Shown here piece after piece: positions 19,838-29,365 of a stretch of 59,787 nucleotides of DNA. Source of the stretch: Pelistega sp. (GTDB lineage Bacteria; Pseudomonadota; Gammaproteobacteria; Burkholderiales; Burkholderiaceae_B); assembly GCA_030538255.1 (NCBI GenBank), contig JAUNUI010000021.1, forward strand, positions 1 through 59,787, given 5' to 3'. Positions within the stretch are counted from its first letter, which is position 1, and every line of letters starts with the position of its first letter. The notes beneath the pieces were generated by a model. The model did not search any database. It was given only the letters and a program-made list of their open reading frames with translations, and was not told where the DNA came from. The position numbers were made by a program, and so were the translations under genes.

Positions 19838-20695
19838 ATGAGCACTTATAACGATTATATTTTGACCCTTTCTTGTCCAGACCGCACAGGTATTGTGCAT
19901 GCTGTTTCTGGTTTTTTATTAAGCTTTAATGGCAATATTGTTGATTCGCAACAATTCGGTGATGAAGAAGCACAGCACTTTTTCTTACGTATTCACTTTC
20001 GTGTCACCGCTGATATTCAAGAAGCGCAATTGCGCGAGAGCTTCACTCCCTTAGCCGACAAGTTCGCCATGCATTGGCAGTTGCATAATACACAAACCAA
20101 ATCGCGCTTACTAATTCTCGTGAGCAAGCAAGGCCACTGCCTCAATGATTTATTATTCCGCGCCCATACGGGGTCTTTACCTGTGGATATTGTCGGTATC
20201 GCCTCAAACCACCGAGACTTTGAAATCCTCGCGAAAACTTATAATATTCCTTTTCATTATTTGCCCGTGACGAATGAAACTCGCGAAGGCCAAGAAGCAC
20301 GAATTTTACAATTAGTCGAGGAGCTGAAGGTTGATCTTGTCGTATTAGCACGTTATATGCAGATTCTCAGCAATCAGATGTGCGTGAGTTTAACGGGTAA
20401 AGCGATTAATATTCATCATAGTTTCTTACCTAGCTTCAAAGGCGCGCGCCCTTACCACCAAGCACATGCACGTGGCGTGAAGATTATTGGTGCCACAGCC
20501 CATTATGTGACATCGGATTTAGATGAAGGTCCAATCATTGAGCAAGCGATTGAATCGGTTGACCATAGCATGACGGCTGAGGATTTGGTGCAGGTAGGTG
20601 CAGATACCGAATCGCTGGTTCTATCACGCGCGGTGCGTCACCATGTAGAACATCGTATTCTCTTGAATGGTAATAAGACAGTCGTCTTTAGCTAA
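19838..20695 (+). CDS. purU: formyltetrahydrofolate deformylase PurU
   Basis: Hydrolyses 10-formyl-tetrahydrofolate to formate and tetrahydrofolate, balancing one-carbon pools and supplying formate for PurT-type purine synthesis. At 285 residues the length is normal. An N-terminal ACT domain (LSCPDRTGIVHAVSGFL) is followed by the formyltransferase domain with GIASNHRDFEIL, LARYMQILS and the catalytic INIHHSFLPSFKGARPYHQA, plus GATAHYVTSDLDEGPIIEQ. There is no clear ribosome binding site before the ATG. The gap before it (19592-19837) is made of degenerate repeats such as CAATTAGCGA. Confidence 0.95.
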   Translation: MSTYNDYILTLSCPDRTGIVHAVSGFLLSFNGNIVDSQQFGDEEAQHFFLRIHFRVTADIQEAQLRESFTPLADKFAMHWQLHNTQTKSRLLILVSKQGHCLNDLLFRAHTGSLPVDIVGIASNHRDFEILAKTYNIPFHYLPVTNETREGQEARILQLVEELKVDLVVLARYMQILSNQMCVSLTGKAINIHHSFLPSFKGARPYHQAHARGVKIIGATAHYVTSDLDEGPIIEQAIESVDHSMTAEDLVQVGADTESLVLSRAVRHHVEHRILLNGNKTVVFS

Positions 20696-20715
20696 TAATA
20701 GAGAAATAGGTGCTT

Positions 20716-20935
20716 AAAGATGAGAAGCGTGTGTATTCTGTGCTTTAATGCACACGCTTTAGAGAAAGCCCAATAATTTGAGAATCTAGCTGTTCAATGA
20801 GCGCTGAAAGATAAGAAGCGTGTGACTTAAGCACACGCATTAAAGAGCCCTGATCTTGAGAACCCTTATCTTGAGAACCCTTATATAGAGAGCCCTTATA
20901 ATTGTAGAATCTAGTTGATCCATGAAGGCGAAAAG
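20716..20935. repeat. degenerate repeat cluster with two hairpins
   Basis: Two related blocks follow purU: GAAGCGTGTG then GCACACGC, then GAATCTAG and ATGA, near 20720-20810 and 20815-20930. In each block GCGTGTG pairs with CACACGC to form a hairpin without a T-run. Between them TTGAGAACCCTTAT is tandemly repeated (about 20857-20900). The first hairpin may terminate purU transcription. Confidence 0.6.
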
Positions 20936-20984
20936 AACGCGCTGATCAATAAGCGCTTACGAACTCACTGCTCAACATAAGGAC

Positions 20985-21428
20985 TTAAGATTTAGTCGTT
21001 AAGTCAAACAAGCTCGTTGCGTCTAACTCTAAGACCACATCTTCATTCTGATTGCGGACTTCCCAAGACCACAACATAATACCAATGCCTGGACGTGTAT
21101 TCGAAGTGCGTGTGGCTTTAATCGTACCTTGCCAATATAAGTCATCGCCTGGACGGACAGGCTTTAGCCATTTCACCACATCAAGACCAGGAGAGGCAAA
21201 ACTTTCTGAATCTTTAAGACAGGCTTCAACTGCGAGTTTCATCGCGATACCACAGGTCTGCCAACCACTTGCGATTAAGCCACCCCAACGATCTTGCTTA
21301 GCTCGCTCTTCATCAATATGAAACCATTGTGGATCATAGCGTTGAGCGAAATCGAGCATTTCCTCTTTGGTGAGATGGTATGGTCCCTGCTTAAACACCA
21401 TACCAGGCTTAAAATCAGCAAATTTCAT
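20985..21428 (-). CDS. MaoC-like hotdog dehydratase domain protein
   Basis: A single-hotdog protein of 147 residues related to (R)-specific enoyl-CoA hydratases and MaoC dehydratases. The hydratase-2 residues appear in FAQRYDPQWFHIDEERA (Asp and His), and WGGLIASGWQTCGIAM follows, as in this family. The substrate is unknown. The open frame begins at 21530, but those 34 extra residues look unrelated, and GGAAG lies about six bases before the ATG at 21428, which begins MKFADFKPGMVF. The gene is monocistronic and convergent with purU. Confidence 0.85.
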   Translation of the reverse strand: MKFADFKPGMVFKQGPYHLTKEEMLDFAQRYDPQWFHIDEERAKQDRWGGLIASGWQTCGIAMKLAVEACLKDSESFASPGLDVVKWLKPVRPGDDLYWQGTIKATRTSNTRPGIGIMLWSWEVRNQNEDVVLELDATSLFDLTTKS

Positions 21429-21639
21429 GTAAACTTCCTTGCATAAAAGATAGACCCAGAAAATACGAAAGCCTGAGTATATTACCTTACTTTTTGCCAT
21501 TTGCATAAGCTTATGACCTGGCGTATGCAAGTTTACAAATCACGCATAAAAACCGCTAAATCAGCGCCCATGTGTCATGGCACACAAGATTAGCTCGCTT
21601 ACTCATTTCACTATCCCACGAACTAGGCGTTCGCGAGGT

Positions 21640-21700
21640 AATACCAAGACTTGGATTAACTAGCTTGGCAATTAACTACCTAAGATTAACTGCCCCACGA
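21640..21700. repeat. ATTAACT repeats across the mepK stop
   Basis: Short copies of ATTAACTxxC with a spacing near 15 bases occur three times (about 21655-21695), the last copy containing the mepK stop codon. Upstream on the plus strand CCCACGAAC also recurs. Confidence 0.5.
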
Positions 21701-22240
21701 ACGCACACGCCCCGTGTCGATATGCACAAAGCGCTCACGTGAGTAATAACCAACACCACCGGCTTTAAGCTCTAAAGCCGCATCACGTAACTCATCCAAT
21801 GGCACCCCCGGCATACGCACATCCAGTGCGCGACCTTGCATATGTAGACTGGTTTTCGCCACGCCACCACCGCGCGTTGTACGTAAGCGCTCATTGGTAT
21901 TCGGATCACGATAACCAGAAATAATATGGTAGGCCAAGTCGGTACGTAGCAATGACTTCATATCCGTCAAGATATCATAAAGACGCGGATCGATAATGCC
22001 CACCGTACCAGAGTAATGATCGCGCAAAAAGCGATTGAGGCGCCCCAAGGCGGGTTTGAGATAATCATCCCCTAAGCGATACTGTAAACCAATACGCTCT
22101 AGGGTATGAGTATGATCTAATGATAAGAAATAAGGCGTACTTGGACGGACAGCAGCCTTGGCACCGATGCCAAATGACATCAGCGAACCTGCAACCATAA
22201 GCTTGCTCGATGATCGCAAAAACTGACGACGACTATTCAC
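21686..22240 (-). CDS. mepK: murein endopeptidase MepK-like (YcbK/DUF882)
   Basis: A zinc peptidase of the M15 superfamily. E. coli MepK cleaves meso-Dap 3-3 cross-links, the bonds made by L,D-transpeptidases. The motifs ISGYRDPNTNE, KTSLHMQGRALDVRM (His and Asp ligands) and VGYYSRERFVHIDTGRVRSW (His ligand) match YcbK closely. The N-terminus SRRQFLRSSSKLMVAGS is a Tat signal, as in YcbK. The longest frame starts at 22270, but GGAG lies eight bases before an in-frame GTG at 22240, which also puts the twin arginines at the very N-terminus; that start is preferred. It directly follows the YcbB-like transpeptidase, as in E. coli. Confidence 0.88.
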   Translation of the reverse strand: MNSRRQFLRSSSKLMVAGSLMSFGIGAKAAVRPSTPYFLSLDHTHTLERIGLQYRLGDDYLKPALGRLNRFLRDHYSGTVGIIDPRLYDILTDMKSLLRTDLAYHIISGYRDPNTNERLRTTRGGGVAKTSLHMQGRALDVRMPGVPLDELRDAALELKAGGVGYYSRERFVHIDTGRVRSWGS

Positions 22241-22282
22241 TAATTTTTCTCCATATAGGCTTGTCTCCATATACTGTATTTG

Positions 22283-23926
22283 CTAAGGACGACGCTTGGC
22301 TAAGACTTTAGCAAGCAAATCATCCTGTCCATAAATATCATTATAAAAATAGACTTGCTTATTTTTGGCAACCACAGTTGCGTAGGCCAAGACAACAGTG
22401 ACTGGCTCTACCACCTTGATTGTACTGGATTTTTTTCCATTCATGGCGTTTTCAATCCGGCTGCGTGTCCATTCAGTTTGACGTTCCAGAACAAATTGTG
22501 CTAGTTCAACAGGCTCTTCAACACGGATACAGCCATGACTTAAATCGCGGCGACTGCGGTCAAACAGTCCAACCGAAGGCGTATGGTGTAAAAAGATGCT
22601 CTGATTATTCGGAAAGATAAATTTAATATCACCAAGCGCATTCTTAGGGCCAGGACGTTGACGAATTCTTGCCTTACCACTCAAGACAGCCTGTATATTC
22701 GCTTCAGAAGCCACCGTTGAGACACTATTGCCCAACACAAACTCCATGCCCGAGGCATTCAGATAACCAGGATTGGCGCGAATCTTCGGAATGGTTTCAG
22801 AGCGTGCGATTGAAATCGGGATATTCCAATAAGGACTAAATTCAATCGCCGATAATTGCCCATCGAATAAAGGCGTATCAGTTTTAAAAGAACGCCCGAC
22901 AATCACACGCATCTCTAGTGGTGGTTCAATCGAGCCCTGATTCACATGGTAGGCACGCAGAATAAATTCTGGGATATTCACCACGATCATGCGGTCACCT
23001 GTAGTCAAGGGGGTCCAACGCAAGCGCTCAATATTCAATAAGATTTGCTTAACGCGTTGCGTTGGCGTCACGTTCAGGCTCGCGATGGTTGCCTTATCTA
23101 ATTTACCATCACCTTTAAACCCATGACGCTGTTGAAAACGACTAACCGCTTCGACAATCTCACCACTATAATTTGCGGGCAATACTTCTGTACTGCTGAT
23201 ATCGCCTAAGGCCTGTAAGCGCGCCAGTAATACATCCATTTGCTTATAGGCCTGTCCTGGATTGGCACTACCGCTAAGTGGCGTCGCCCAAGCAGGATGA
23301 TTCTCTAAGGCACGATATTGCGCCAAGACGTTCAATAAGGACTGATACATAGGAATAGTGCTCATTAAACGCTTTAAACTAGCGTCTAAGCCATCCTGAG
23401 CAATCGCATCCGCCACAAATCGATGCGCTTGATCACGCGTCCATACTTCACGATTAAATTTTTGCTTGACTTGCTCTGGTTTAATACGCCCATTTTTTAG
23501 ATCCAAGACATAATCAATAAAGCGATTCTCTAAGTCTTGCGCTAAGGCACTTATTTGCACCGAGTCTAATTGCCTATTTTCTAATTGCGCAAAGCGTCCA
23601 AGCAATGCTTCAAGCTGATAATCTTTAGGATTTAAACCCTGAGCATCAGCTTGCTGCAAGATATTTAATGCATCTCGTGCTGTTGTCCCTAGGCGATCAC
23701 CAGGAAACCAATCGATCACGGGCAGGGTATTCACAATTGGCTCACTCAGGTCGGCTGGGCCTATAGGCGCAAGCTGCGGTGGAGCATCTTGCAGCACCTC
23801 AAAACCATGACCTAAATCTGTGGCTTGACTAAAGTCAGGCGCTTGTGCATATGTCAGCATAGGCGTTACAGATAAGGCGAAAGCAAGTGTAGACTTTGCC
23901 AATAAATTAATCATTCGTTTGCGCAT
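22283..23926 (-). CDS. ldtD: L,D-transpeptidase LdtD (YcbB family)
   Basis: Forms 3-3 peptidoglycan cross-links in the periplasm. From the chosen start it has 547 residues: a signal peptide (MRKRMINLLAKSTLAFALS, cleavage near TYA-Q), the YcbB N-terminal domain, a peptidoglycan-binding repeat (VSRFQQRHGFKGDGKLDKAT) and the YkuD catalytic domain with HHTPSVGLFDRSRRDLSHGCIRV, catalytic Cys near residue 466. The longer frame begins with a TTG at 24043; the 39 extra residues precede the signal peptide and are rejected. mepK follows 42 bases after the stop, the same pair as ycbB-ycbK. An enzyme that makes 3-3 bonds thus sits with one that cuts them. Confidence 0.92.
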   Translation of the reverse strand: MRKRMINLLAKSTLAFALSVTPMLTYAQAPDFSQATDLGHGFEVLQDAPPQLAPIGPADLSEPIVNTLPVIDWFPGDRLGTTARDALNILQQADAQGLNPKDYQLEALLGRFAQLENRQLDSVQISALAQDLENRFIDYVLDLKNGRIKPEQVKQKFNREVWTRDQAHRFVADAIAQDGLDASLKRLMSTIPMYQSLLNVLAQYRALENHPAWATPLSGSANPGQAYKQMDVLLARLQALGDISSTEVLPANYSGEIVEAVSRFQQRHGFKGDGKLDKATIASLNVTPTQRVKQILLNIERLRWTPLTTGDRMIVVNIPEFILRAYHVNQGSIEPPLEMRVIVGRSFKTDTPLFDGQLSAIEFSPYWNIPISIARSETIPKIRANPGYLNASGMEFVLGNSVSTVASEANIQAVLSGKARIRQRPGPKNALGDIKFIFPNNQSIFLHHTPSVGLFDRSRRDLSHGCIRVEEPVELAQFVLERQTEWTRSRIENAMNGKKSSTIKVVEPVTVVLAYATVVAKNKQVYFYNDIYGQDDLLAKVLAKRRP

Positions 23927-23939
23927 ATCTCTACCCTTT

Positions 23940-24140
23940 TTAAAATTCTCTGTGAGCGACAAAATTCTCAGTGGTTTATCTACTATCGGTGTCTTTTCAA
24001 CTACCGGGACAATTTTCTGTGACTTATCAAGGTTCAGGAACAATTCTCACTGAGTAATCAACTCTTAGTGAGCACCAAAATCTTAATGACTCACCAAACT
24101 ATTAGTATGTCGCTAAACTTTCAATGAGCGACCTAATCCT
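23940..24140. repeat. degenerate repeats between lysR and ldtD
   Basis: This gap contains many imperfect copies of short units such as CTCAGTGACTTAT, CTTAATGACTCAC and ATGAGCGAC. One copy, with CTATTAGTATG near 24095, resembles the lysR 3' end including its stop at 24140. Confidence 0.5.
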
Positions 24141-25057
24141 CAGTGACTTATTAGTATATTAGCATTCCCTTCCAGGAGTTTTTTATTTTTCTCTAACATG
24201 GTTTTTAAGTATTTATTAAAAACCTCAACACGCTTTAATTGCTTTAAGTCTTCATGAAAGTACAACCAGAAACTACGCTTTAAGGTGAATTGCTCGGACA
24301 AAACTGATTGTAAAATGGGCTGTGTCTCACCCATAAAGCACGGCAATACCGCTAAAGCCTTGCCTTGCAGACAGGCACGCAACTGCGCCACCACACTATT
24401 GCTACGAAACACAATCTTATTACTGGGGATCACATCTTGTGCAAAGCGCAATTGATCGGAAATAATTAATTCATCCACATAGGTAATAAATCGATGGTCT
24501 TGCAAATCATCTAAGCTGGTAATCGGCGCATGATTTTGCAAGTAATCACGCGTCGCGTAAATCTTTAAGGCATAATCGCACAGTTTGCTATACACATATG
24601 GGCCACGTTGTGGGCGCTCAATGGTAATGGCAATATCCGCCTCACGCTTAGTCTGATTGACAAAGCGCTGAAATGGCATAACGTCCACAGTGATACCTGG
24701 ATACTGGTCCTGAAAATACAAGCTTAAAGGCGTCACCACATAACTACCAAAACCTTCCGTAGCGGCAATCCTTAAGTGTCCACTCAAGGATTCACCTAAG
24801 CCAGTCAACTCTTCTTGCGCATTCAACCAGTGGCTTTCCATCTTCTCAACATGGGCTAAAAGTTCCTGTCCAGACTGTGTTAGGGTAAATCCTGTGGCAC
24901 GTGATTTCTCAAAAAGCACGGTTTTTAAATGCGTTTCGAGCTGCCGAATGCGTCGTGCGACCGTGGTGTGCTCCACCCCAAGCCTAGCGGCAGCGCCACT
25001 TACGCGCTGTGTACGTGCCACTTCTAAAAAATATCTTAGGTCATCCCAATTCAACAT
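24140..25057 (-). CDS. LysR-family transcriptional regulator
   Basis: A 305-residue LTTR. The N-terminal winged helix-turn-helix is MLNWDDLRYFLEVARTQRVSGAAARLGVEHTTVARRIRQLE, of the GcvA/TdcA-like type with TTVARRIRQLE. The effector domain follows (GHLRIAATEGFGSYVV, FVNQTKREADIAITIERP). It is divergent from the binding-protein and mmsA genes across 155 bp, so regulation of those genes is likely. The inducer is unknown. Confidence 0.88.
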   Translation of the reverse strand: MLNWDDLRYFLEVARTQRVSGAAARLGVEHTTVARRIRQLETHLKTVLFEKSRATGFTLTQSGQELLAHVEKMESHWLNAQEELTGLGESLSGHLRIAATEGFGSYVVTPLSLYFQDQYPGITVDVMPFQRFVNQTKREADIAITIERPQRGPYVYSKLCDYALKIYATRDYLQNHAPITSLDDLQDHRFITYVDELIISDQLRFAQDVIPSNKIVFRSNSVVAQLRACLQGKALAVLPCFMGETQPILQSVLSEQFTLKRSFWLYFHEDLKQLKRVEVFNKYLKTMLEKNKKLLEGNANILISH

Positions 25058-25060
25058 AGT

Positions 25061-25090
25061 TGTGCATTTTTAAACATTAAATGTGCATTT
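25061..25090. promoter_or_regulatory. candidate LysR-regulator binding region
   Basis: In the divergent promoter TGTGCATTT occurs at 25061 and 25082, 21 bp apart (two helical turns), and a ten-base palindrome GCTTATAAGC lies at 25147-25156. Such spacing suits a regulator binding one face of the helix. The assignment to the LysR protein is inferred. Confidence 0.4.
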
Positions 25091-25212
25091 ATTATATTGT
25101 ATTAATCTTTTATACACATCAAACTTAAGCTATACATAAAAAACAAGCTTATAAGCATAAAAGGCTTACTGACAAACAAGATAAGCCATGATTACAAAAC
25201 CGGAGACACGCT

Positions 25213-26436
25213 ATGAAAACAAAACAACGCAAGTACGCCTTAAGCGGTATTGCTACTGCCGCTCTAATGGCACTCAGCACACTTAGCTATGCACAAACTG
25301 CCCCTAAAGTAAGAATCGGTGTACTGACCGATATGTCGGGTCCTTATGCCTCTATGGGTGGTGCTGGCTCAGTCGCCGCCGCTAAACTCGCGGTTGAAGA
25401 TTGCCTTGCTAAAGAATGTAAGGGCATGGATATTGATGTTATCTTTGCTGACAATCAAAACAAGGCCGATATTGGCGCCGCTAAAGCCCGCGAATGGTTC
25501 GATCGTGAAGGTGTAACGGCCATTGCCGACTTAACCAACTCAGCGGTAGCCTTAGCGGTACAGAATATTGCTAAAGAGAAGAATCGCATTGCGCTTTTTT
25601 CAGGTCCAGCGACTACGGTCTTAACCAATAAGGAATGCTCTCCAGTAGGTTTTCACTGGATGTTTGATACCTACTCCCAATCGGTGGGTGGCGTGAAAGC
25701 GACTATCGATGCAGGTGGTAAATCATGGTACTTCCTCACCGTGGATTATGCCTTCGGTCACTCACTTGAAGCCGACACATCGGCCATGGTGAAAAAACTC
25801 GGCGGTACCGTGACTGGTCAAGTCCGTCACCCGCTGAATAACTCAGACTTCGCCTCATTCCTCTTACAAGCACAAAGCTCTGGTGCGGATGTGGTGGCCT
25901 TGGCCAACGGCTCACAAGACACAGTAAATGCGGTGAAACAAGCGAAAGAGTTCGGTATTACTAGCGGCAATCAACGCTTGGTGGCGCTCTTACTCTTCTT
26001 ATCGGATGTCCGTGCACTTGGCAATGAAGTCGCCCAAGGCCTGAGCTATGTTGATGGTTTCTATTGGGACTTCGATGATGGCACACGTGCCTTCTCTGAT
26101 CGCTTTGCCAATGCCTTCAACAATCTAAAACCGACCATGACCCACGCTGGCGTCTATTCAAGTGTGTATCACTATCTAAAAGGCGTTGCCTCAGCCCAGT
26201 CTATCGAAGGCGATAAAGTAGCCACCGCCATGCGTGCGACACCAATTGAAGATAGCGTTCTGCGCAATGCCTCGATTCGTCCTAATGGTCGCGTGATTCA
26301 CGATATGTACCTGTACCAAGTTAAAAAACCTGATGAGAAAAGCTCTGAGTGGGATTACTCAAAACTCTTAGCCACCATCCCTGCTGAAGAAGCTTTCCAG
26401 CCACTTTCAGAATCTACATGTTCACTTATTAAATAA
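25213..26436 (+). CDS. periplasmic ABC-transporter substrate-binding protein (LivK family)
   Basis: A type I periplasmic binding protein of 407 residues, of the branched-chain amino acid family but with many possible ligands. It has a signal peptide ([20 protein letters not shown]). The mature protein starts [18 protein letters not shown], a standard opening, with [20 protein letters not shown] later. GGAG lies eight bases upstream. No permease or ATPase genes are nearby, so it is an orphan binding protein; mmsA follows 11 bases later, pointing to a carboxylic or amino acid metabolite as ligand. Confidence 0.88.
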   Translation: MKTKQRKYALSGIATAALMALSTLSYAQTAPKVRIGVLTDMSGPYASMGGAGSVAAAKLAVEDCLAKECKGMDIDVIFADNQNKADIGAAKAREWFDREGVTAIADLTNSAVALAVQNIAKEKNRIALFSGPATTVLTNKECSPVGFHWMFDTYSQSVGGVKATIDAGGKSWYFLTVDYAFGHSLEADTSAMVKKLGGTVTGQVRHPLNNSDFASFLLQAQSSGADVVALANGSQDTVNAVKQAKEFGITSGNQRLVALLLFLSDVRALGNEVAQGLSYVDGFYWDFDDGTRAFSDRFANAFNNLKPTMTHAGVYSSVYHYLKGVASAQSIEGDKVATAMRATPIEDSVLRNASIRPNGRVIHDMYLYQVKKPDEKSSEWDYSKLLATIPAEEAFQPLSESTCSLIK

Positions 26437-26447
26437 AAGGAAATTTC

Positions 26448-27941
26448 ATGACTGCTATTCCAAATATCCCCTTAATTATCAACGGAGAGAAAGTTCAGTC
26501 CACAAGTTCTCAATGGCTTGATGTATTAAACCCTGCCAACCAAGAAGTTGTTGCTCGTGTTCCTTTTGCCAAAATTGATGAAGTTGACGCGGCTGTTGCG
26601 AGCGCTAAAGAAGCCTTTAAAACCTGGCGTAACTCAGGCCAAGGCACTCGCATGCGCGTCATGTTAAAGCTACAACAATTAGTCCGTGAAAACACCGATA
26701 AGCTCGCCCAATTAATTACTTTAGAACACGGCAAAACCTTGCCAGATGCGGAAGGTGAAGTCGGTCGTGGCTTAGAAGTTATTGAGCATGCTTGCTCAAT
26801 GGTCAGCCTACAACTGGGCGAATATGCTGAGAATGCAGCTAGCGGCATTGATGTCTACACCTTAATTCAACCACTAGGTGTATGTGCGGGTATCACGGCA
26901 TTTAACTTCCCTGTGATGCTACCTTGCTTTATGTTCCCGATTGCGATTGCCTGCGGCAATACCTTTGTTTTGAAACCTTCTGAACAAGCGCCATCAGCCT
27001 CACTCTTCTTGGCCGAATTAGCCATGCAAGCCGGTCTACCTCCAGGCGTTCTTAACGTTGTACACGGTGGTCCTGATGTGGCTAATCGTCTTTGCGAGCA
27101 TCCTGATATTAAAGCTGTATCGTTCATCGGTTCAACCCGTGTCGGTACTGAGATTTATCAACGCGCCTCTAACGCAGGTAAGCGTTGCCAATCGATGATG
27201 GGCGCGAAGAACCACTGCGTTATCACCCCTGAAGCCGACAAAGAAGTCGCTCTTAACCAACTCGTTGGTGCTGCTTTCGGTGCCGCAGGTCAACGTTGTA
27301 TGGCCACCTCAGTCGCGGTATTTGTCGGTGAAACCAAGGACTGGATTGATGAATTAGTGGAAAAAACCAAAGGTCTTAAAGTCAATGTTGGTACCGATCG
27401 CACAGCTGACCTAGGCCCTCTTGTCTCTCCGCAAGCGCGTGAGCGTGTGCAGCGCCTCATTAAATCAGGAGTTGAGCAAGGCGCAACCCTGAAAGTTGAC
27501 GGTAGCGATCTGGTCGTTCCTGGTTACGAGAATGGTAACTTTATTGGCCCAACTCTGTTCACTGACGTGAAAGCCAATATGTCCATTTACCAAGAAGAGA
27601 TTTTTGGCCCAGTCCTTGTATGTGTACACGTTGATACACTGGATGAGGCGATTGAGTTTATCAATGCCAACCCGAATGGTAATGGTGTCGCTATCTTCAC
27701 TCAAAGCGGAGGTGATGCTCGCTACTTCCAGAATAATATCGACGTCGGCCAAATTGGTATCAATATCCCAATCCCTGTACCCGTTGCATGGTTTAGCTTT
27801 ACCGGTTCACGTGCGTCTAAATTGGGCGATCTTGGTCCGAATGGTAAGCAAGCGGTTTCATTCTGGACTCAAACTAAATCGATTACCGCACGCTGGTCAC
27901 ACCATGAACGCGGCGTGAACACGACGATTTCAATGAAGTAA
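26448..27941 (+). CDS. mmsA: CoA-acylating methylmalonate-semialdehyde dehydrogenase MmsA
   Basis: Converts (methyl)malonate semialdehyde to propionyl-CoA or acetyl-CoA with NAD and CoA, in valine, beta-alanine or inositol catabolism. At 497 residues the length is normal. Family marks are [32 protein letters not shown] and the catalytic [11 protein letters not shown]; the last part has FFTGSR-like [28 protein letters not shown] precedes the ATG. It forms an operon with the orphan binding protein and ends at a strong terminator. No other valine genes are adjacent, so the physiological substrate is open. Confidence 0.93.
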   Translation: MTAIPNIPLIINGEKVQSTSSQWLDVLNPANQEVVARVPFAKIDEVDAAVASAKEAFKTWRNSGQGTRMRVMLKLQQLVRENTDKLAQLITLEHGKTLPDAEGEVGRGLEVIEHACSMVSLQLGEYAENAASGIDVYTLIQPLGVCAGITAFNFPVMLPCFMFPIAIACGNTFVLKPSEQAPSASLFLAELAMQAGLPPGVLNVVHGGPDVANRLCEHPDIKAVSFIGSTRVGTEIYQRASNAGKRCQSMMGAKNHCVITPEADKEVALNQLVGAAFGAAGQRCMATSVAVFVGETKDWIDELVEKTKGLKVNVGTDRTADLGPLVSPQARERVQRLIKSGVEQGATLKVDGSDLVVPGYENGNFIGPTLFTDVKANMSIYQEEIFGPVLVCVHVDTLDEAIEFINANPNGNGVAIFTQSGGDARYFQNNIDVGQIGINIPIPVPVAWFSFTGSRASKLGDLGPNGKQAVSFWTQTKSITARWSHHERGVNTTISMK

Positions 27942-27962
27942 TGGCTGAGGTATAGCCGTAAA

Positions 27963-28008
27963 GATGCCTAGCTAATCATCATCAGAGATTAGACTAGGCA
28001 TTTCTTTT
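27963..28008 (+). terminator. rho-independent terminator of mmsA
   Basis: GATGCCTAG-CTAATC pairs with GATTAG-A-CTAGGCAT, a long interrupted stem, followed by TTTCTTTT, 20 bases after the mmsA stop. Confidence 0.85.
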
Positions 28009-28140
28009 GACTCAATCTATTTCTTAAACAATTCATACTTAAACATAGCCAATATTTTCTTGAGCGCAGATTTCACCGCTAATGTAGAAACATCACTATA
28101 CGGCATCTACAATATCCTCGTAGAGTAATTTCACACCACC

Positions 28141-28173
28141 ATAAAAAAGACCTCCCGTTTGAAGGAGGTCTTT
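28141..28173 (-). terminator. rho-independent terminator of the cytochrome c peroxidase gene
   Basis: On the minus strand AAAGACCTCC pairs with GGAGGTCTTT across a short loop, and the T-run continues as TTTTTTAT, 28 bases after the stop. Confidence 0.88.
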
Positions 28174-28200
28174 GGCTTTCACAGCTTACTAAATAATCAC

Positions 28201-29247
28201 TTAGTTAGCAGCAGTCTCTGCCCATGGGTTAGCACGTGGTGTGCTGTCATCCGATGGTGGCAGAATTGGCAATTTGAAATCAGGTTGATCGCCAGTTAGG
28301 GTCTTCAAGAAAGCCACGATGTCTTTGATTTCAGCTTCAGTGTATTTCTTACCTAATTGTAAACGACCCATGATATCAACCGCTTCAGATAGTGTTTGTG
28401 CAGCACCATCGTGGAAGTACGGATAGGTCAACTCAACGTTACGCAAAGTAGGTACTTTAAAGCGCATACGGTCAATATCGTTACCACTCACACCTGCAAC
28501 ACCTGCTGAGGCATTATCCGTTACGTACGGCTCAACCACGCCCATTTTCTGGAAGGTGTTACCACCAACAGCAACACCGTTATGGCAAGCTACGCAACCA
28601 CTGTTCTTGAACAATAAATAACCGTTCAATTCTTGGTCAGTGATGGCATCTTCTTTACCTGCTAGCCATTGGTCAAAGCGTGAATTCGGCGTGACTAAAG
28701 TCTCTTCAAATGTTGCTAAAGCACTGGTAATTTGCTCGATGGTAATCTTATCTTCATTAAAGACAGATTTAAACTCTTCACGATACTCAGGGATTGATGA
28801 CAAGATATCAACCGCCAATTCGTGGGTGAATGCCATTTCCATTGGGTTAGCAATTGGACCACCGGCTTGTTCACGCAAGTCCTTGGCACGACCGTCCCAG
28901 AACTGAACAAAGTTCAAGCTTGAGTTCAATACGGTTGGTGAGTTAATTGGGCCTTGTTGCCATTTATCACCAATAGAGGTGCGTAAGTTATCGCTACCGC
29001 CCATCGATAAGTTATGGCATGAGTTACAGGAAATAAAACCTGAACGAGATAAACGTGGATCAAAGAATAATTTCTTACCTAATTCAACTTCGGCAGCATT
29101 CTGACCTTTGGCTGCTTCAATTGGCTGGATTAATTCATTATTAGGTTTGTAACGCTCAGCCGCTTTATCTTGTGCCTGCGCACCACTAAATGCCATTGCT
29201 AGAGCAAGTGCTGTGCTCGAGAAGAACATAGTCGATTTCAATTTCAT
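28201..29247 (-). CDS. ccpA: diheme cytochrome c peroxidase
   Basis: A periplasmic peroxidase that reduces hydrogen peroxide to water with electrons from cytochrome c. It has 348 residues with a signal peptide ending GAQA-QDK. Two heme c sites are visible: CNSCH at 74-78 (peroxidatic, followed by NLSMGGSDN) and CVACH at 218-222 (electron transfer). FFDPRLSRSGFISC, FWDGRAKDLREQAGGPIANPMEM and LTYPYFHDGA are family marks. The gene is alone with its own terminator, and a near-consensus FNR-type box lies about 105 bases upstream, which fits low-oxygen induction of such enzymes. Confidence 0.94.
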   Translation of the reverse strand: MKLKSTMFFSSTALALAMAFSGAQAQDKAAERYKPNNELIQPIEAAKGQNAAEVELGKKLFFDPRLSRSGFISCNSCHNLSMGGSDNLRTSIGDKWQQGPINSPTVLNSSLNFVQFWDGRAKDLREQAGGPIANPMEMAFTHELAVDILSSIPEYREEFKSVFNEDKITIEQITSALATFEETLVTPNSRFDQWLAGKEDAITDQELNGYLLFKNSGCVACHNGVAVGGNTFQKMGVVEPYVTDNASAGVAGVSGNDIDRMRFKVPTLRNVELTYPYFHDGAAQTLSEAVDIMGRLQLGKKYTEAEIKDIVAFLKTLTGDQPDFKLPILPPSDDSTPRANPWAETAAN

Positions 29248-29351
29248 ACCTTAACTCCTTTTCCTCAAGGTCCGATCTGTTATTGCTAGTTTTTTTTAAT
29301 TAAAAACTGCATTTCGATAGGTAGATGTTACGTTAAATTACTAAAAAAAGT

Positions 29352-29365
29352 TTGAGCCATATCAA
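29352..29365 (-). promoter_or_regulatory. FNR/ANR-type box upstream of cytochrome c peroxidase
   Basis: TTGAGCCATATCAA matches the FNR consensus TTGAT-N4-ATCAA at nine of ten defined positions. It lies about 105 bases from the peroxidase start. FNR/ANR control of bacterial diheme peroxidases is established in other proteobacteria; here it is inferred. Confidence 0.65.

Noticed and set aside
21429-21530. Extra N-terminus of the MaoC-like protein
   Set aside because: It has no family similarity, and a ribosome binding site supports the inner ATG at 21428.
23927-24043. Extra N-terminus of the L,D-transpeptidase
   Set aside because: It begins with TTG, precedes a clear signal peptide and lies in repeat-rich intergenic DNA.
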